A stretch of DNA of 64,000 nt, from NCBI GenBank assembly GCA_001516055.1, contig LOEZ01000017.1, positions 81,682 through 145,681 on the forward strand, read 5' to 3'. This document shows, in pieces, positions 24,502 to 32,516 of this stretch. This DNA comes from Gracilibacter sp. BRH_c7a (GTDB lineage Bacteria > Bacillota > Desulfitobacteriia > Desulfitobacteriales > Syntrophobotulaceae). Position 1 is the first letter of the stretch. The number at the start of each line of letters is the position of its first letter. The translations under genes and the position numbers were made by a program. The notes under the pieces were generated by a model that made no database searches, was not told the DNA's origin, and saw only the letters and a list, made by a program, of their open reading frames with translations.

Positions 24502-25887
24502 TTATTTTACTAGAGATAGAATTCTTTTATCATCAGAATATCCTAGCCCTTCATATATTTCTTCTGTTTTACCGCTTATTTTCTTTACTCTTCTTTCCAC
24601 TGGCAATTTGAAATTTCTTTTAATGATCTTTTTGAACTCAGTATTTTTAATATATTTCTCATTGTTTTCATCACAATAATCAATATATTTTTTATAAACT
24701 TCATTAACCTTCAAATATGAATCGGAGCCTCCGACACTCAAATAAAAATACGCAAATTTTTCAGCGTTATTACTTTCAAGTCGATACTCCTCCAACATAT
24801 TTTTTGATTCTTGGGAATATGTAAAATCTTTTTGTTCTGCTAATCTCTTCAATCCTTTTATAGCAAATTGCAGTATACCGCTCATTTCATTATGTAATTT
24901 ACCTTCTTTAAGCTCTAAGTCGATTTCATTACCACGAAACTTTTTGTTAAACGGAATAATTATAAATCTACGCTGCAACGCATCATCAAAGTTTTCAATT
25001 TGAGGAAGGTCATTCATCGCAAATACTAGCTTACAAAAGGGTTTAAAGTTGAAAGTATCTTTGTTTTTGAATTGTGCTTCAATAGAATCCCCACTTGATA
25101 TTGCTTTAAGCCAATTGATAGCAGAGTCCTTTACTAATCTTGGACATTCTTCTGTGGAGAAATTCAATATCTTATCTTTCAAACCAGCTCTTAGAAATGA
25201 TTTATCTAACAACGACATCGGGACACTAGCATAATTTGAATCAGTAACCAATGTTTTTAGTGTATCAATTAATACACTCTTTCCGCTGCCACCTTCACCA
25301 TAAAAGAAGAATATTTTTTCATGCTTTGTGCTGCTGGTTAAACAATATCCAAACATCTCTTGGATCGTCTGTATGTTCTCTGGATTACCTTCAAATGTAG
25401 ACGATAAGTATTTATAAAAATTAGGGCACTCCGCATTTATGTCATACTGGTAATCAAAATATATTGTTGAAAAATCATCTCTGAAATATGTATCCTTATG
25501 AAAAATTGGATTTCGCCAATCAGATATGTCAAGAGTTCCATTTGACAGGACTATTTTATTTCTATTCTTATTGATTTCATTCAACTCGATATATTCTTTG
25601 TAACTTATTTGCTTTAAAACTTGGTCTGTATGATAAGGTTTTGCAATTATGCTCATTTCATTAGTTATTAATTGACCAATAAAATTATTATCAACATTTT
25701 TCCAGTACTTTCCGTTATAAACAAAATACCCCTGTTTAGGACTATGGATAATATCGTATTTAGATAAGATATACCTCGTTGATTTTTCAGGGTCAAAACT
25801 TATGTTTCCATTCTCATCTTCACTATAAAATTTATCTTGATATTCTGTTCTTAATAATTCTTCTTCTGTTGGTATTTTTCTTGCCAT
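24502..25887 (-). CDS. D5/P4-type replicative helicase (SF3), no primase domain seen
   Basis: In this 461-residue protein, residues about 40-180 form the D5_N region (STRYILSKYDIIHSPKQGYF, then NGTLDISDW). Residues 197-204 are Walker A (GEGGSGKS). They are followed by ILNFSTEECPRL and the SF3 motif KLVFAMNDLP, then DALQRRFIIIPFN. A C-terminal winged-helix part (about 380-450) follows. Related proteins usually carry an archaeo-eukaryotic primase or TOPRIM primase domain N-terminally. Here the N-terminus is too short for one. Primer synthesis must come from another protein, and the polymerase-like gene upstream is a candidate. Confidence 0.92.
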   Translation of the reverse strand: MARKIPTEEELLRTEYQDKFYSEDENGNISFDPEKSTRYILSKYDIIHSPKQGYFVYNGKYWKNVDNNFIGQLITNEMSIIAKPYHTDQVLKQISYKEYIELNEINKNRNKIVLSNGTLDISDWRNPIFHKDTYFRDDFSTIYFDYQYDINAECPNFYKYLSSTFEGNPENIQTIQEMFGYCLTSSTKHEKIFFFYGEGGSGKSVLIDTLKTLVTDSNYASVPMSLLDKSFLRAGLKDKILNFSTEECPRLVKDSAINWLKAISSGDSIEAQFKNKDTFNFKPFCKLVFAMNDLPQIENFDDALQRRFIIIPFNKKFRGNEIDLELKEGKLHNEMSGILQFAIKGLKRLAEQKDFTYSQESKNMLEEYRLESNNAEKFAYFYLSVGGSDSYLKVNEVYKKYIDYCDENNEKYIKNTEFKKIIKRNFKLPVERRVKKISGKTEEIYEGLGYSDDKRILSLVK

Positions 25888-25908
25888 TCGATCTCCTTTC
25901 CGCTCTCA

Positions 25909-26100
25909 TTAAATTCTATTTCTATAATTATGTATCGCCTGATCTAACCCCTCATCGTTACGAAATATAAAGACTGTAGCTCTATGATCATTCTTGTGAG
26001 GCTTTATATCAATGATATTAAAATTCTTTGCCAACAGATATTTAGCAACTTGAGGACTAAATATTAATCTTGCTTCTTGTGTAATTTGTGTAGTATTCAT
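25909..26100 (-). CDS. DUF5659-like small protein (copy 3 of 3)
   Basis: The 63-residue protein shows the most typical form of this family here: LIFSPQVAKYLLAKNFNIID, then HRATVFIFRNDEGLDQAIHN. It lies 21 bases upstream of the helicase start. Paralogues are at 14604 and 20229. Function unknown. Confidence 0.7.
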   Translation of the reverse strand: MNTTQITQEARLIFSPQVAKYLLAKNFNIIDIKPHKNDHRATVFIFRNDEGLDQAIHNYRNRI

Positions 26101-26251
26101 TCTTCCGTTTCTCCTTTGGTAATAAAAAAGCGACCATTCTATAAAGCAAATAGCTACTCATATTATTTATTTTTATTAATTTATCTCTTGACGATTGATA
26201 ACTAAAAATGTTATAGTATATTTGGTTATATGTTTACATTTTTGCAAAAAA

Positions 26252-26452
26252 TTATTTGTGCTGGATTAGATAGTTTAAAAGGCTGTTAAATTGCTTATCC
26301 GGTAATTGCATACGAGATTTTCTCCAATTTGATATGATTGTTTCGCATATATTCACTTTATTGGCTAAAAAGCGAACTTTTACCCCAGACTCTGCTAAGT
26401 AATCTTCAAAACTAACTCTAAGCCCGTCTTGGTCTTTTATAGAATATGCCAT
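26252..26452 (-). CDS. Small helix-turn-helix protein (Cro-like)
   Basis: The start at 26452 (MAYSIKDQDGLRVSFEDYL, 66 residues) has AGGAAGAATAAAAAA upstream; the longer frame would begin in a terminator. A helix-turn-helix is visible (KVRFLANKVNICETIISNWR) followed by a basic patch. It lies between the polymerase-like and helicase genes, so it may regulate replication genes. Confidence 0.65.
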   Translation of the reverse strand: MAYSIKDQDGLRVSFEDYLAESGVKVRFLANKVNICETIISNWRKSRMQLPDKQFNSLLNYLIQHK

Positions 26453-26485
26453 TTTTTTATTCTTCCTTTCTATAGATTTTATTTT

Positions 26486-26511
26486 AAGCAGGAGCAACAC
26501 AGCTCCTGCTT
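26486..26511 (-). terminator. Strong hairpin after the polymerase-like gene
   Basis: AAGCAGGAGC and GCTCCTGCTT pair exactly. The T-run lies on the plus side; on the minus strand TAAAATAAAATC follows. It is probably a terminator, possibly bidirectional, between 26615 and 26452. Confidence 0.55.
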
Positions 26512-26614
26512 TTTTAATTTTTTTACTTAAATTAACTTGAAATATTATCTCTTTTCATTATTAATATTTACCATACCCCTATAGAACTCTTATATATCAA
26601 TAGTTTTAAGCAAG

Positions 26615-29600
26615 TCACTTTTTAATTATTTTGAAATATTCTTTACTTTTATTAAGGTTTTCAATTTTTATTTTTCCCTCTCCTCCAGTTTGAGATTTAA
26701 CTTTACAAATTAAATAACTCTTATTGCTATTTACACTGAGATTAATGATCTTTTTTTCTCGAAATTCTTTCATATATTTGTCATACTGCTTGTGGTTAAT
26801 TCTGGCAAGATCACAAATACTTTTCTTAGTAATTCTAGTTTTATCTTTAGTACCATGAAAGATTTTAAAGTCAGCGGCATGTTTAGTACAAGATTTATCT
26901 AATAGAAGCAAAATATAGAGTAATCTTTCGGCCTCGTAGGTAACAGCGTTGACTTTAATAAATTTTATTTCTGCCTCGGTCAACATCCTATCTTTATCAT
27001 TAACAATATCAATATACTCACCATCTCCGATATATAACGCAAAATAGACTATTCTATCTTTAGCTTTGTTTTTGGTTAATTTCTTTTTATTCTTTTTTGC
27101 TGTTTTTACATAATTATCTATGCTCTCGACTGGGAGATCTTTGGCCTTGCCTTCTAATCTATTTCTCAGTCTAGTACCAAAGCAATTGAACAATATAGCT
27201 TTATCAGGATTATTTTTATAGAATTTTTTATCCTCGTAAAAAGCCAATACCAAAATATCGATCAATTTATCTATGTCAGGACAAATAGAAAACAAACCCT
27301 TTTTACAATAATCATAAAAAAGTCTATACTGATTCGAATTTTCTACTTTTTCATCCTTATCAAGAAAGTTATTGCCAAGCGAATAGGAATCATGCTCTTG
27401 TTTTAGTTTTATTAACTTATCTAGGACTGGCTTATAATACTTATCGTGATATTTGTCTGGTTTTTTCTTATATAAAGTTGCATAATCATATTCACCTTCA
27501 GGTGCTTGTTGTTTAATACTTGAAATTTCATTCTCTAAATAATGGCATATATTGTTCATGGTACAAGGCGTATCAATAAAGAAGTTTTCTTTTTCTTCTC
27601 CGATTGTAGACAGATTTGCATTAATTCGATTTTGCTGAGTTATTTTTTCAGGATAACGATACTTCATAAAATAAGGTAACTTCTTATTTTGTTCTAGAAC
27701 TTCTTTTATTTCTGATGGGATTTTTGCACGAATTCCTGTCTTTGCAAAGTCGATTACCTTCGAGCAGACAACTGACATTATTTTGATGTACTTATTTATT
27801 TCTTGAGTTTGCTCTAGGCTCCACAATTTAGTAATTTCGTTGACATATATTCCTATAGAGCTAGACATAGCATCACAATCTGTTTTTATTAGCTGCTTAA
27901 TATCATCAATTCTATACGTTTTTGTTGATTTAGTTTCTTTGTTATCTTTCCATGATTCAACATGCAAAACAGTATTCTTATTGTCATTTTTTTCTGCGGC
28001 TTTAATCAGTTCGATATTAAAAAGACTAATCACATGGTCATTATCATGATCTGCCCCACCCAAGCGCATATCAGTACTATCATAAATTGAAACACAAATA
28101 GTAGAGCGTTGATATTTTAAATATTTTACATCTTCACCCTCTGGATTAACTACATTACTAATCTTCCATTCATGCGACACATGCGGAAATCTGACCAATG
28201 CAATTTTATTAAGTTCTTGTTCTATCCAATAACTAGAATTTATTCCCTTTTTCACCCAATAATTAGAATAAACCTCATTTGCGTTTAATACTCCTTCAAC
28301 TGGCAAATTTAATGTCCATTGGAGCAAGCTTACGACATCAATTCCTAATACCTGATAGTTGCCATTAACAAATATTCCTCCAAGATAAGCACGTTTTTTT
28401 ATACCATTTATATCTTCTTGAATTTTCTTTTGGAACCAATGGTCATGAAATAAGTGTTTATTGGTCTTTAAAATCCTATAGTATTCCGGCAAAGCTTTTA
28501 ACTTATCTTTATCTTTAGTGGCAATTCCACGGAATTTGATAAATTCATCCACATTAGTTGATATCTTTTTTATTGTGTCGATTGTGTTTTCGCAAAGAAT
28601 CTCGATTTGATCATCTTTAGACAAATCAAGAGATTGCAAAACCTGATAACTCAAAGGAGTGGTATCTTTTAATTCTGTTGGCTTTTCGCTCCACTGGCAA
28701 ACATTAAAGGTTCTTTCATAATCTTTTACCTTGGTATTAAATGCATTAAGCCATTCTTCAAATGAATTATATTTATCCCAAAACTTCACCATTGAAGCGG
28801 TTAATATACAGTCAACTAATAAATTACCATCTTTATCAACTAAGTCTCTTTCATCTCCCCAAACATCAACCCTTTTCGTGACACCTTTTTCTTTAATATA
28901 CTTCTTTAAATCTACAGTGTAGATATTTCCTTTAATACCAGGTAAGCATCGTATCAACAAGGAGCTAGGAACATAATCTAATCCTAATTCTTTTTCATTT
29001 CTGCACCATTGAATAACACGTCTTACGTCAACTAATCCAGCCCCATCATGTGGTTTGATAGTTTTTTGAGTTTTTTGATCTGGAATAACATTATATTTAT
29101 CCCTCTCATACTCATCTACAATATCAAAGTATTCTTCAATTACGTTCTCATAGTCTGGAATTACTAAGATTTTTGGCATACTAACTTTTATACCATCGGT
29201 TGTGCATAAACCAAAATAACTGTTGAATTTAGCCATAACTTTGAATTCCATATCTTTAGGCATACCACAAAGCAGAGTCTCCAAAACATCATCAAACATT
29301 TTCTCATTGATATAGATTATTTTCTTATTGCGGACATGGCTACTAGAAGCCAATAATCTTCTATAGGTAATAATGATTTCTTTTTTGGATTCAGTGTCTA
29401 TATATTTGATTTTTACTATACCATCACCGTTTTTATAATATTCTTTTGTTCCTTTGTTAATATGTACGGATAATAAATCTTGGATTAATGGATACGTTTT
29501 GTTATCTTCTATACTATCTTCAATATCAATATTGTTTGTCAGATAATGCTCACGTAGATGATTAACGATACGAAATAATTCAGATTCTTTCCCTAACGCT

Positions 29601-29710
29601 TTTAACTTTCTAAAATATTTAGTGTTTACATCAATGCTATAAATTCCATCGTTATTTTTGAAATTACTCATATTTATTTTCAAGATGCAATATTGATCAA
29701 GTTTGCTCAT
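26615..29710 (-). CDS. Putative single-chain two-barrel RNA polymerase (YonO / QDE-1-like)
   Basis: Residues 552-558 of this 1031-residue protein read GADHDND, matching the D-x-D-x-D metal-binding motif of the double-psi-beta-barrel RNA polymerases (multisubunit beta', YonO of phage SPbeta, QDE-1/RDR, crAss-phage polymerases). Upstream spacing also fits: EGVLNANEVY at 472-481 parallels the G-x-L-x-x-G-E-V-F element of RDR enzymes. KIALVRFPHVSHEW at about 502-515 parallels the V-x-K-P-x-x-H-P-G-D element. The remainder is unrecognised, and the third position is N-D where most families have G-D. It is the largest gene of the replication module and lies upstream of a primase-less helicase. It could transcribe phage genes or make primers. 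The identification is by motif reading only. Confidence 0.68.
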   Translation of the reverse strand: MSKLDQYCILKINMSNFKNNDGIYSIDVNTKYFRKLKALGKESELFRIVNHLREHYLTNNIDIEDSIEDNKTYPLIQDLLSVHINKGTKEYYKNGDGIVKIKYIDTESKKEIIITYRRLLASSSHVRNKKIIYINEKMFDDVLETLLCGMPKDMEFKVMAKFNSYFGLCTTDGIKVSMPKILVIPDYENVIEEYFDIVDEYERDKYNVIPDQKTQKTIKPHDGAGLVDVRRVIQWCRNEKELGLDYVPSSLLIRCLPGIKGNIYTVDLKKYIKEKGVTKRVDVWGDERDLVDKDGNLLVDCILTASMVKFWDKYNSFEEWLNAFNTKVKDYERTFNVCQWSEKPTELKDTTPLSYQVLQSLDLSKDDQIEILCENTIDTIKKISTNVDEFIKFRGIATKDKDKLKALPEYYRILKTNKHLFHDHWFQKKIQEDINGIKKRAYLGGIFVNGNYQVLGIDVVSLLQWTLNLPVEGVLNANEVYSNYWVKKGINSSYWIEQELNKIALVRFPHVSHEWKISNVVNPEGEDVKYLKYQRSTICVSIYDSTDMRLGGADHDNDHVISLFNIELIKAAEKNDNKNTVLHVESWKDNKETKSTKTYRIDDIKQLIKTDCDAMSSSIGIYVNEITKLWSLEQTQEINKYIKIMSVVCSKVIDFAKTGIRAKIPSEIKEVLEQNKKLPYFMKYRYPEKITQQNRINANLSTIGEEKENFFIDTPCTMNNICHYLENEISSIKQQAPEGEYDYATLYKKKPDKYHDKYYKPVLDKLIKLKQEHDSYSLGNNFLDKDEKVENSNQYRLFYDYCKKGLFSICPDIDKLIDILVLAFYEDKKFYKNNPDKAILFNCFGTRLRNRLEGKAKDLPVESIDNYVKTAKKNKKKLTKNKAKDRIVYFALYIGDGEYIDIVNDKDRMLTEAEIKFIKVNAVTYEAERLLYILLLLDKSCTKHAADFKIFHGTKDKTRITKKSICDLARINHKQYDKYMKEFREKKIINLSVNSNKSYLICKVKSQTGGEGKIKIENLNKSKEYFKIIKK

Positions 29711-29749
29711 ATATATTTTCTTTCCTCCTAAATTCTTATCTATCTAAAT

Positions 29750-30088
29750 AAAAAAGACAGCCATATATTAGACCTGGCTGCCATCAGACCAAGGTAGAGT
29801 ATTAACTTTTATTAACCTATTTCTATTTAAGTAACCGGATACACCAACTCATGTATATCTACTCAAATTCTCAATAACTATTAAGGGAATTGGAGCTTAG
29901 AATTGATATTAATAAAGCCAGACTGCGATAATTGCAGAGTGGTTTACAGTCACTCAAAGTGACCGTCAAGATGTATGGGTGAATTGGAACATCTGAATTC
30001 TAAGAGTCGCAAATTTGCAATACCTTATTATTTTGGCTAGGCAGAGTGGGATAAACCCCTCTACCTAATCTTTTTCGCCTTATAGTTT
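29750..30088. other. Structured 340-bp non-coding region upstream of the polymerase-like gene
   Basis: Several hairpins are visible: GACAGCCA/TGGCTGCC (about 29756-29782), CTGC/GCAG (about 29924-29938), GTCACT/AGTGAC (about 29950-29965), CTTAGAATT with AATTCTAAG at a distance (about 29895 and 29998), and TAGG-AGAG-GGG with CCCCTCT-CCTA (about 30037-30067). No frame is convincing. It holds the leader of the replication operon and could contain a second origin or an RNA. Confidence 0.45.
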
Positions 30089-30511
30089 TTATCTTCTAGT
30101 TAGATTTACTGGATAATGCTCATATAGTTTAACGTTTAATAATTTATCCTGATAAAAATTTGGTGACAATTCTTTTTTAAGTATTCTTTCAGGTTGAATT
30201 GATTCACCCGATTTGATTAAGCAAAGGGGTAATGTTTGTCTATATGTATCAATTGCTTCTTGAGTTACTCCTAGGCCTTTTAATTCATTAACTGATAAAT
30301 GAAATTTCTTTATATCATCACAATCAAAGAGCTTCCAATCTTCAGCGATTATATCTTCATCTTTATGCTCCCAACTTTCTCCCAACATGTTTTGAGTATA
30401 TATAATAAAATTTTCATCTTTTAACTCAAGCCATTTATCACCCCATACTGCTCTGCTCACTAATTGATTTTCTCTTAGATGCTTCAACGCTTCTTCGAAT
30501 TTCATAGACAC
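30089..30511 (-). CDS. Tad2/DUF2829-like protein with C-terminal extension
   Basis: Residues 2-62 of 140 follow the DUF2829 pattern: MKFEEALKHLRENQLVSRAV, then WLELKD, then EDIIAEDWKLFD. DUF2829 includes Tad2, a phage protein that sequesters the Thoeris signal molecule and so defeats that host defence. The C-terminal 75 residues (KKFHLSVNELKGLGVTQEAI onward) are unrecognised and not part of standard Tad2. Position in the early region suits an anti-defence gene. Not every DUF2829 protein has been shown to act against Thoeris. Confidence 0.65.
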   Translation of the reverse strand: MSMKFEEALKHLRENQLVSRAVWGDKWLELKDENFIIYTQNMLGESWEHKDEDIIAEDWKLFDCDDIKKFHLSVNELKGLGVTQEAIDTYRQTLPLCLIKSGESIQPERILKKELSPNFYQDKLLNVKLYEHYPVNLTRR

Positions 30512-30730
30512 TTTTCCTCCCTATTTTGATCTTTTTATCTGTTTATGTTGACTGAGAACCTTGTGACAAATATGTACGATAGCTGCTTTTTCTTAGCTCG
30601 AATCATAAAAAAATAAAAGCATCACATTCTATTCCTCCTCTCTGTTTGTTTGCCTTTAAGCTGTTCATAAGAGACAGCATAAAGTTTTATATTTATTGTC
30701 ACCGTTATGAAATTTCTTTTTCATCTGCTC

Positions 30731-30759
30731 TTGACAGCATACTTTTTGTTCACTATAAT
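30731..30759 (+). promoter_or_regulatory. Consensus sigma-A promoter for a short rightward transcript
   Basis: TTGACA (30731-30736) and TATAAT (30754-30759) are separated by exactly 17 bases. No frame of useful length follows. The first terminator-like structure is at about 30918-30947. Confidence 0.8.
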
Positions 30760-30765
30760 AACTAC

Positions 30766-30950
30766 TGAATAGGACATAAGTATGTTATATGCTATTTAGC
30801 AATATTAGGAAATTAACTGAAAGCAAACAAAAAAATTGGTCTTACCGACATAGGTATACCTACTTCATACAATACCATTGATTTTATATTTGTCAATGGT
30901 TATTAGTGTTTTATCTGCCTGTTATTCATGCAGGTATTTTTATTGTATCA
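30766..30950 (+). ncRNA. Candidate small RNA of about 185 nt
   Basis: It starts about 7 bases past a perfect promoter and ends at a CCTG/CAGG hairpin followed by TATTTTTATTG. Inside are TAGGTATACCTA (palindrome) and CCATTGA/TCAATGG (hairpin). It lacks an ATG frame of more than a few codons. It lies between the anti-defence gene and the regulatory genes. Expression is untested. Confidence 0.4.
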
Positions 30951-31017
30951 CAAAATCCCTGAATGTCAATAATGGTCAGATTAGTTTCCAAAGATCAATT
31001 GATTTATATAATAGAGG

Positions 31018-31145
31018 CTCCTACTGCCCTCTCTGGAGATGGGTATCCCACGACCTCCCCGACATGTGCCGGATCATTGGTTTCGATCTGCTCCCAACAG
31101 ATCCAAGGCGTAATTCGCTCATCAGGTGGGTTAGAATATTCCTAA
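31018..31145 (-). pseudogene. GC-rich fragment with protein-like minus-strand frame
   Basis: In an AT-rich surround, this stretch of about 50 percent GC encodes on the minus strand NPPDERITPWICWEQIETND, then PAHVGEVVGYPSPERAVGAS and a stop. It has no start codon and follows a stop directly. It reads like the C-terminal part of a transferred gene whose N-terminus is lost. I do not recognise the family. Confidence 0.35.
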
Positions 31146-31426
31146 CTAATCTTTTTAAAATATTCTCTCACGTTATTTCGGCACATAAATTTAACCAAAC
31201 CCTCACCAAAAATAAACAGACAGCAAAATCTTATTCGCGGATTGAGTCGTTTCAAGCTAACAATATCAACAGCTTTGATATTGGCTTCTTTGTTGTAAGC
31301 TACTAAGACTGGAGCATATGATTGAAGATAATCCACAAACAGCAAAGGCATTATTTTATTGATTGTAATGGTATCAGCTTCGTCCATGGCTTGTTGGAGC
31401 AAATGTGTCTGGAAGTGATTTAACAT
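31142..31426 (-). CDS. Small early protein, unknown
   Basis: The 94-residue frame overlaps the upstream gene by seven bases, suggesting coupling. The sequence (ADTITINKIMPLLFVDYLQS, ending in a cysteine- and phenylalanine-rich tail) matches nothing I know. It is the second gene of the leftward early operon. Confidence 0.45.
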   Translation of the reverse strand: MLNHFQTHLLQQAMDEADTITINKIMPLLFVDYLQSYAPVLVAYNKEANIKAVDIVSLKRLNPRIRFCCLFIFGEGLVKFMCRNNVREYFKKIS

Positions 31427-31866
31427 ACCTCATCACACTCCTTTATCCACTCGTGTTCAATCTCTTTAATTATTGGCTTATAATGATTTACGATTACATT
31501 TAATGCTTTCTTGTGCTTGGTTTTCATTCCTTTGGGTATATCAATATTTGTAAAAACTGTCTTTTGCCTATCTAATTTATCTAAGCCCCAGCCTATAACC
31601 CTATCACAGTTCAAATATTTTACTTCCCAGTCGATATCTTTTAACCCACATAGATCCCTTAAGTCTCTAAGTTTTTTTACGATTATTTCTGCTAGTTTCT
31701 CGTTCCCGTGCCAGGAGTTTGGAACTACGTTACACGCATAAGTCCATTCCATCTCATTTGCGTTTTCGAGACTCTTGCGTGATAAAGTTATGCTGCCGTT
31801 GTAGTGACCATTTGTGTCAACAATGAAGAAGCCAAATTTTTCTTTACTTGTATAATCCTTTTTCAT
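31420..31866 (-). CDS. First gene of the leftward early operon, unknown
   Basis: The 148-residue protein has GAGGATGTTATTTT as ribosome site. Its mixed alpha/beta sequence (KFGFFIVDTNGHYNGSITLS, then NVVPNSWHGNEKLAEIIVKK) has no family I recognise. It is transcribed from the divergent promoter next to the repressor, the place of a Cro/excisionase-type or antirepressor gene in other phages. Confidence 0.55.
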   Translation of the reverse strand: MKKDYTSKEKFGFFIVDTNGHYNGSITLSRKSLENANEMEWTYACNVVPNSWHGNEKLAEIIVKKLRDLRDLCGLKDIDWEVKYLNCDRVIGWGLDKLDRQKTVFTNIDIPKGMKTKHKKALNVIVNHYKPIIKEIEHEWIKECDEVC

Positions 31867-31904
31867 AAAATAACATCCTCCTCTTATTTTGTATTTATGT
31901 ATAT

Positions 31905-31992
31905 ATTCTACACCATCATGTAGGTATTGTCAAGAGATACTCTACATACATACTATATTTTCTTTGACATCATGTAGTTATTATACTATAAT
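31905..31992. promoter_or_regulatory. Divergent promoter pair with shared operators (lysogeny switch)
   Basis: The leftward promoter on the minus strand is TTGACA (31933-31928), 17 bases, TAGAAT (31910-31905). The rightward promoter is TTGACA (31964-31969), 17 bases, TATAAT (31987-31992). CATCATGTAG occurs within both spacers (31914-31923 and 31968-31977). A related CTACATACAT lies between. This is the layout of a repressor-controlled genetic switch. Confidence 0.8.
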
Positions 31993-32029
31993 ACAAATAT
32001 AATAATTTATGGGAAAGGACTTATTTACA

Positions 32030-32239
32030 ATGTCATTTTCATTTAAACCTTTATGGAAACAACTTATAGATAAGAATATGTCTGCCGAGGATCTACGGAA
32101 AGCTTTAAATTTTTCATTTTCTACAATGTCAAAGATGAAAAAAGGCGAAAATGTAAGTTTAGAAGTGTTAGATCGGATATGTACATACTTAAACTGTCAA
32201 CTGCAAGATATTGTAGAGCATATCCCTAAAAAAGAATAA
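32030..32239 (+). CDS. XRE-type (Cro/YozG-like) repressor
   Basis: The start at 32030 (MSFSFKPLWKQLIDKNMSA, 69 residues) follows AAAGGACTTATTTACA. It is a single helix-turn-helix domain: SAEDLRKALNFSFSTMSKMK, then EVLDRICTYLNCQLQDIVEH. It is expressed rightward from the switch region and is the best candidate lysogeny repressor in the prophage, though it lacks a C-terminal peptidase or oligomerisation domain. How SOS induction would reach it is therefore unclear. Confidence 0.85.
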   Translation: MSFSFKPLWKQLIDKNMSAEDLRKALNFSFSTMSKMKKGENVSLEVLDRICTYLNCQLQDIVEHIPKKE

Positions 32240-32253
32240 AATAATAATATTCG

Positions 32254-32285
32254 AAATGACACCCCTCCGGTGTCATTTTTATTTT
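32254..32285 (+). terminator. Intrinsic terminator after the repressor
   Basis: AAATGACACC and GGTGTCATTT pair exactly around a five-base loop, followed by TTATTTTT. Confidence 0.9.
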
Positions 32286-32516
32286 TGGCTTTAACGACAG
32301 ACCAACACTTTCAAGCCTCTATAACTAAACAAAAAGTACTTTCATACTCTAAACACCAGTAAACTGAATTGTTTAAGGTAGGAAAACACTTTCTTTGGAT
32401 CAATTTCTATTTTATCAGGACAAGGAAACATTATATTTATTTTGTTTGATAAAGGATCGGCTCATCACCGTCCTTATTTGTTATTTGTTGTTCATGATTC
32501 CAGTCTTAAGAATCAA

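Noticed and set aside
30878..31306. Rightward 142-residue frame
   Set aside because: Overlaps two leftward genes with coupled starts, lacks a ribosome site, and its composition looks random.
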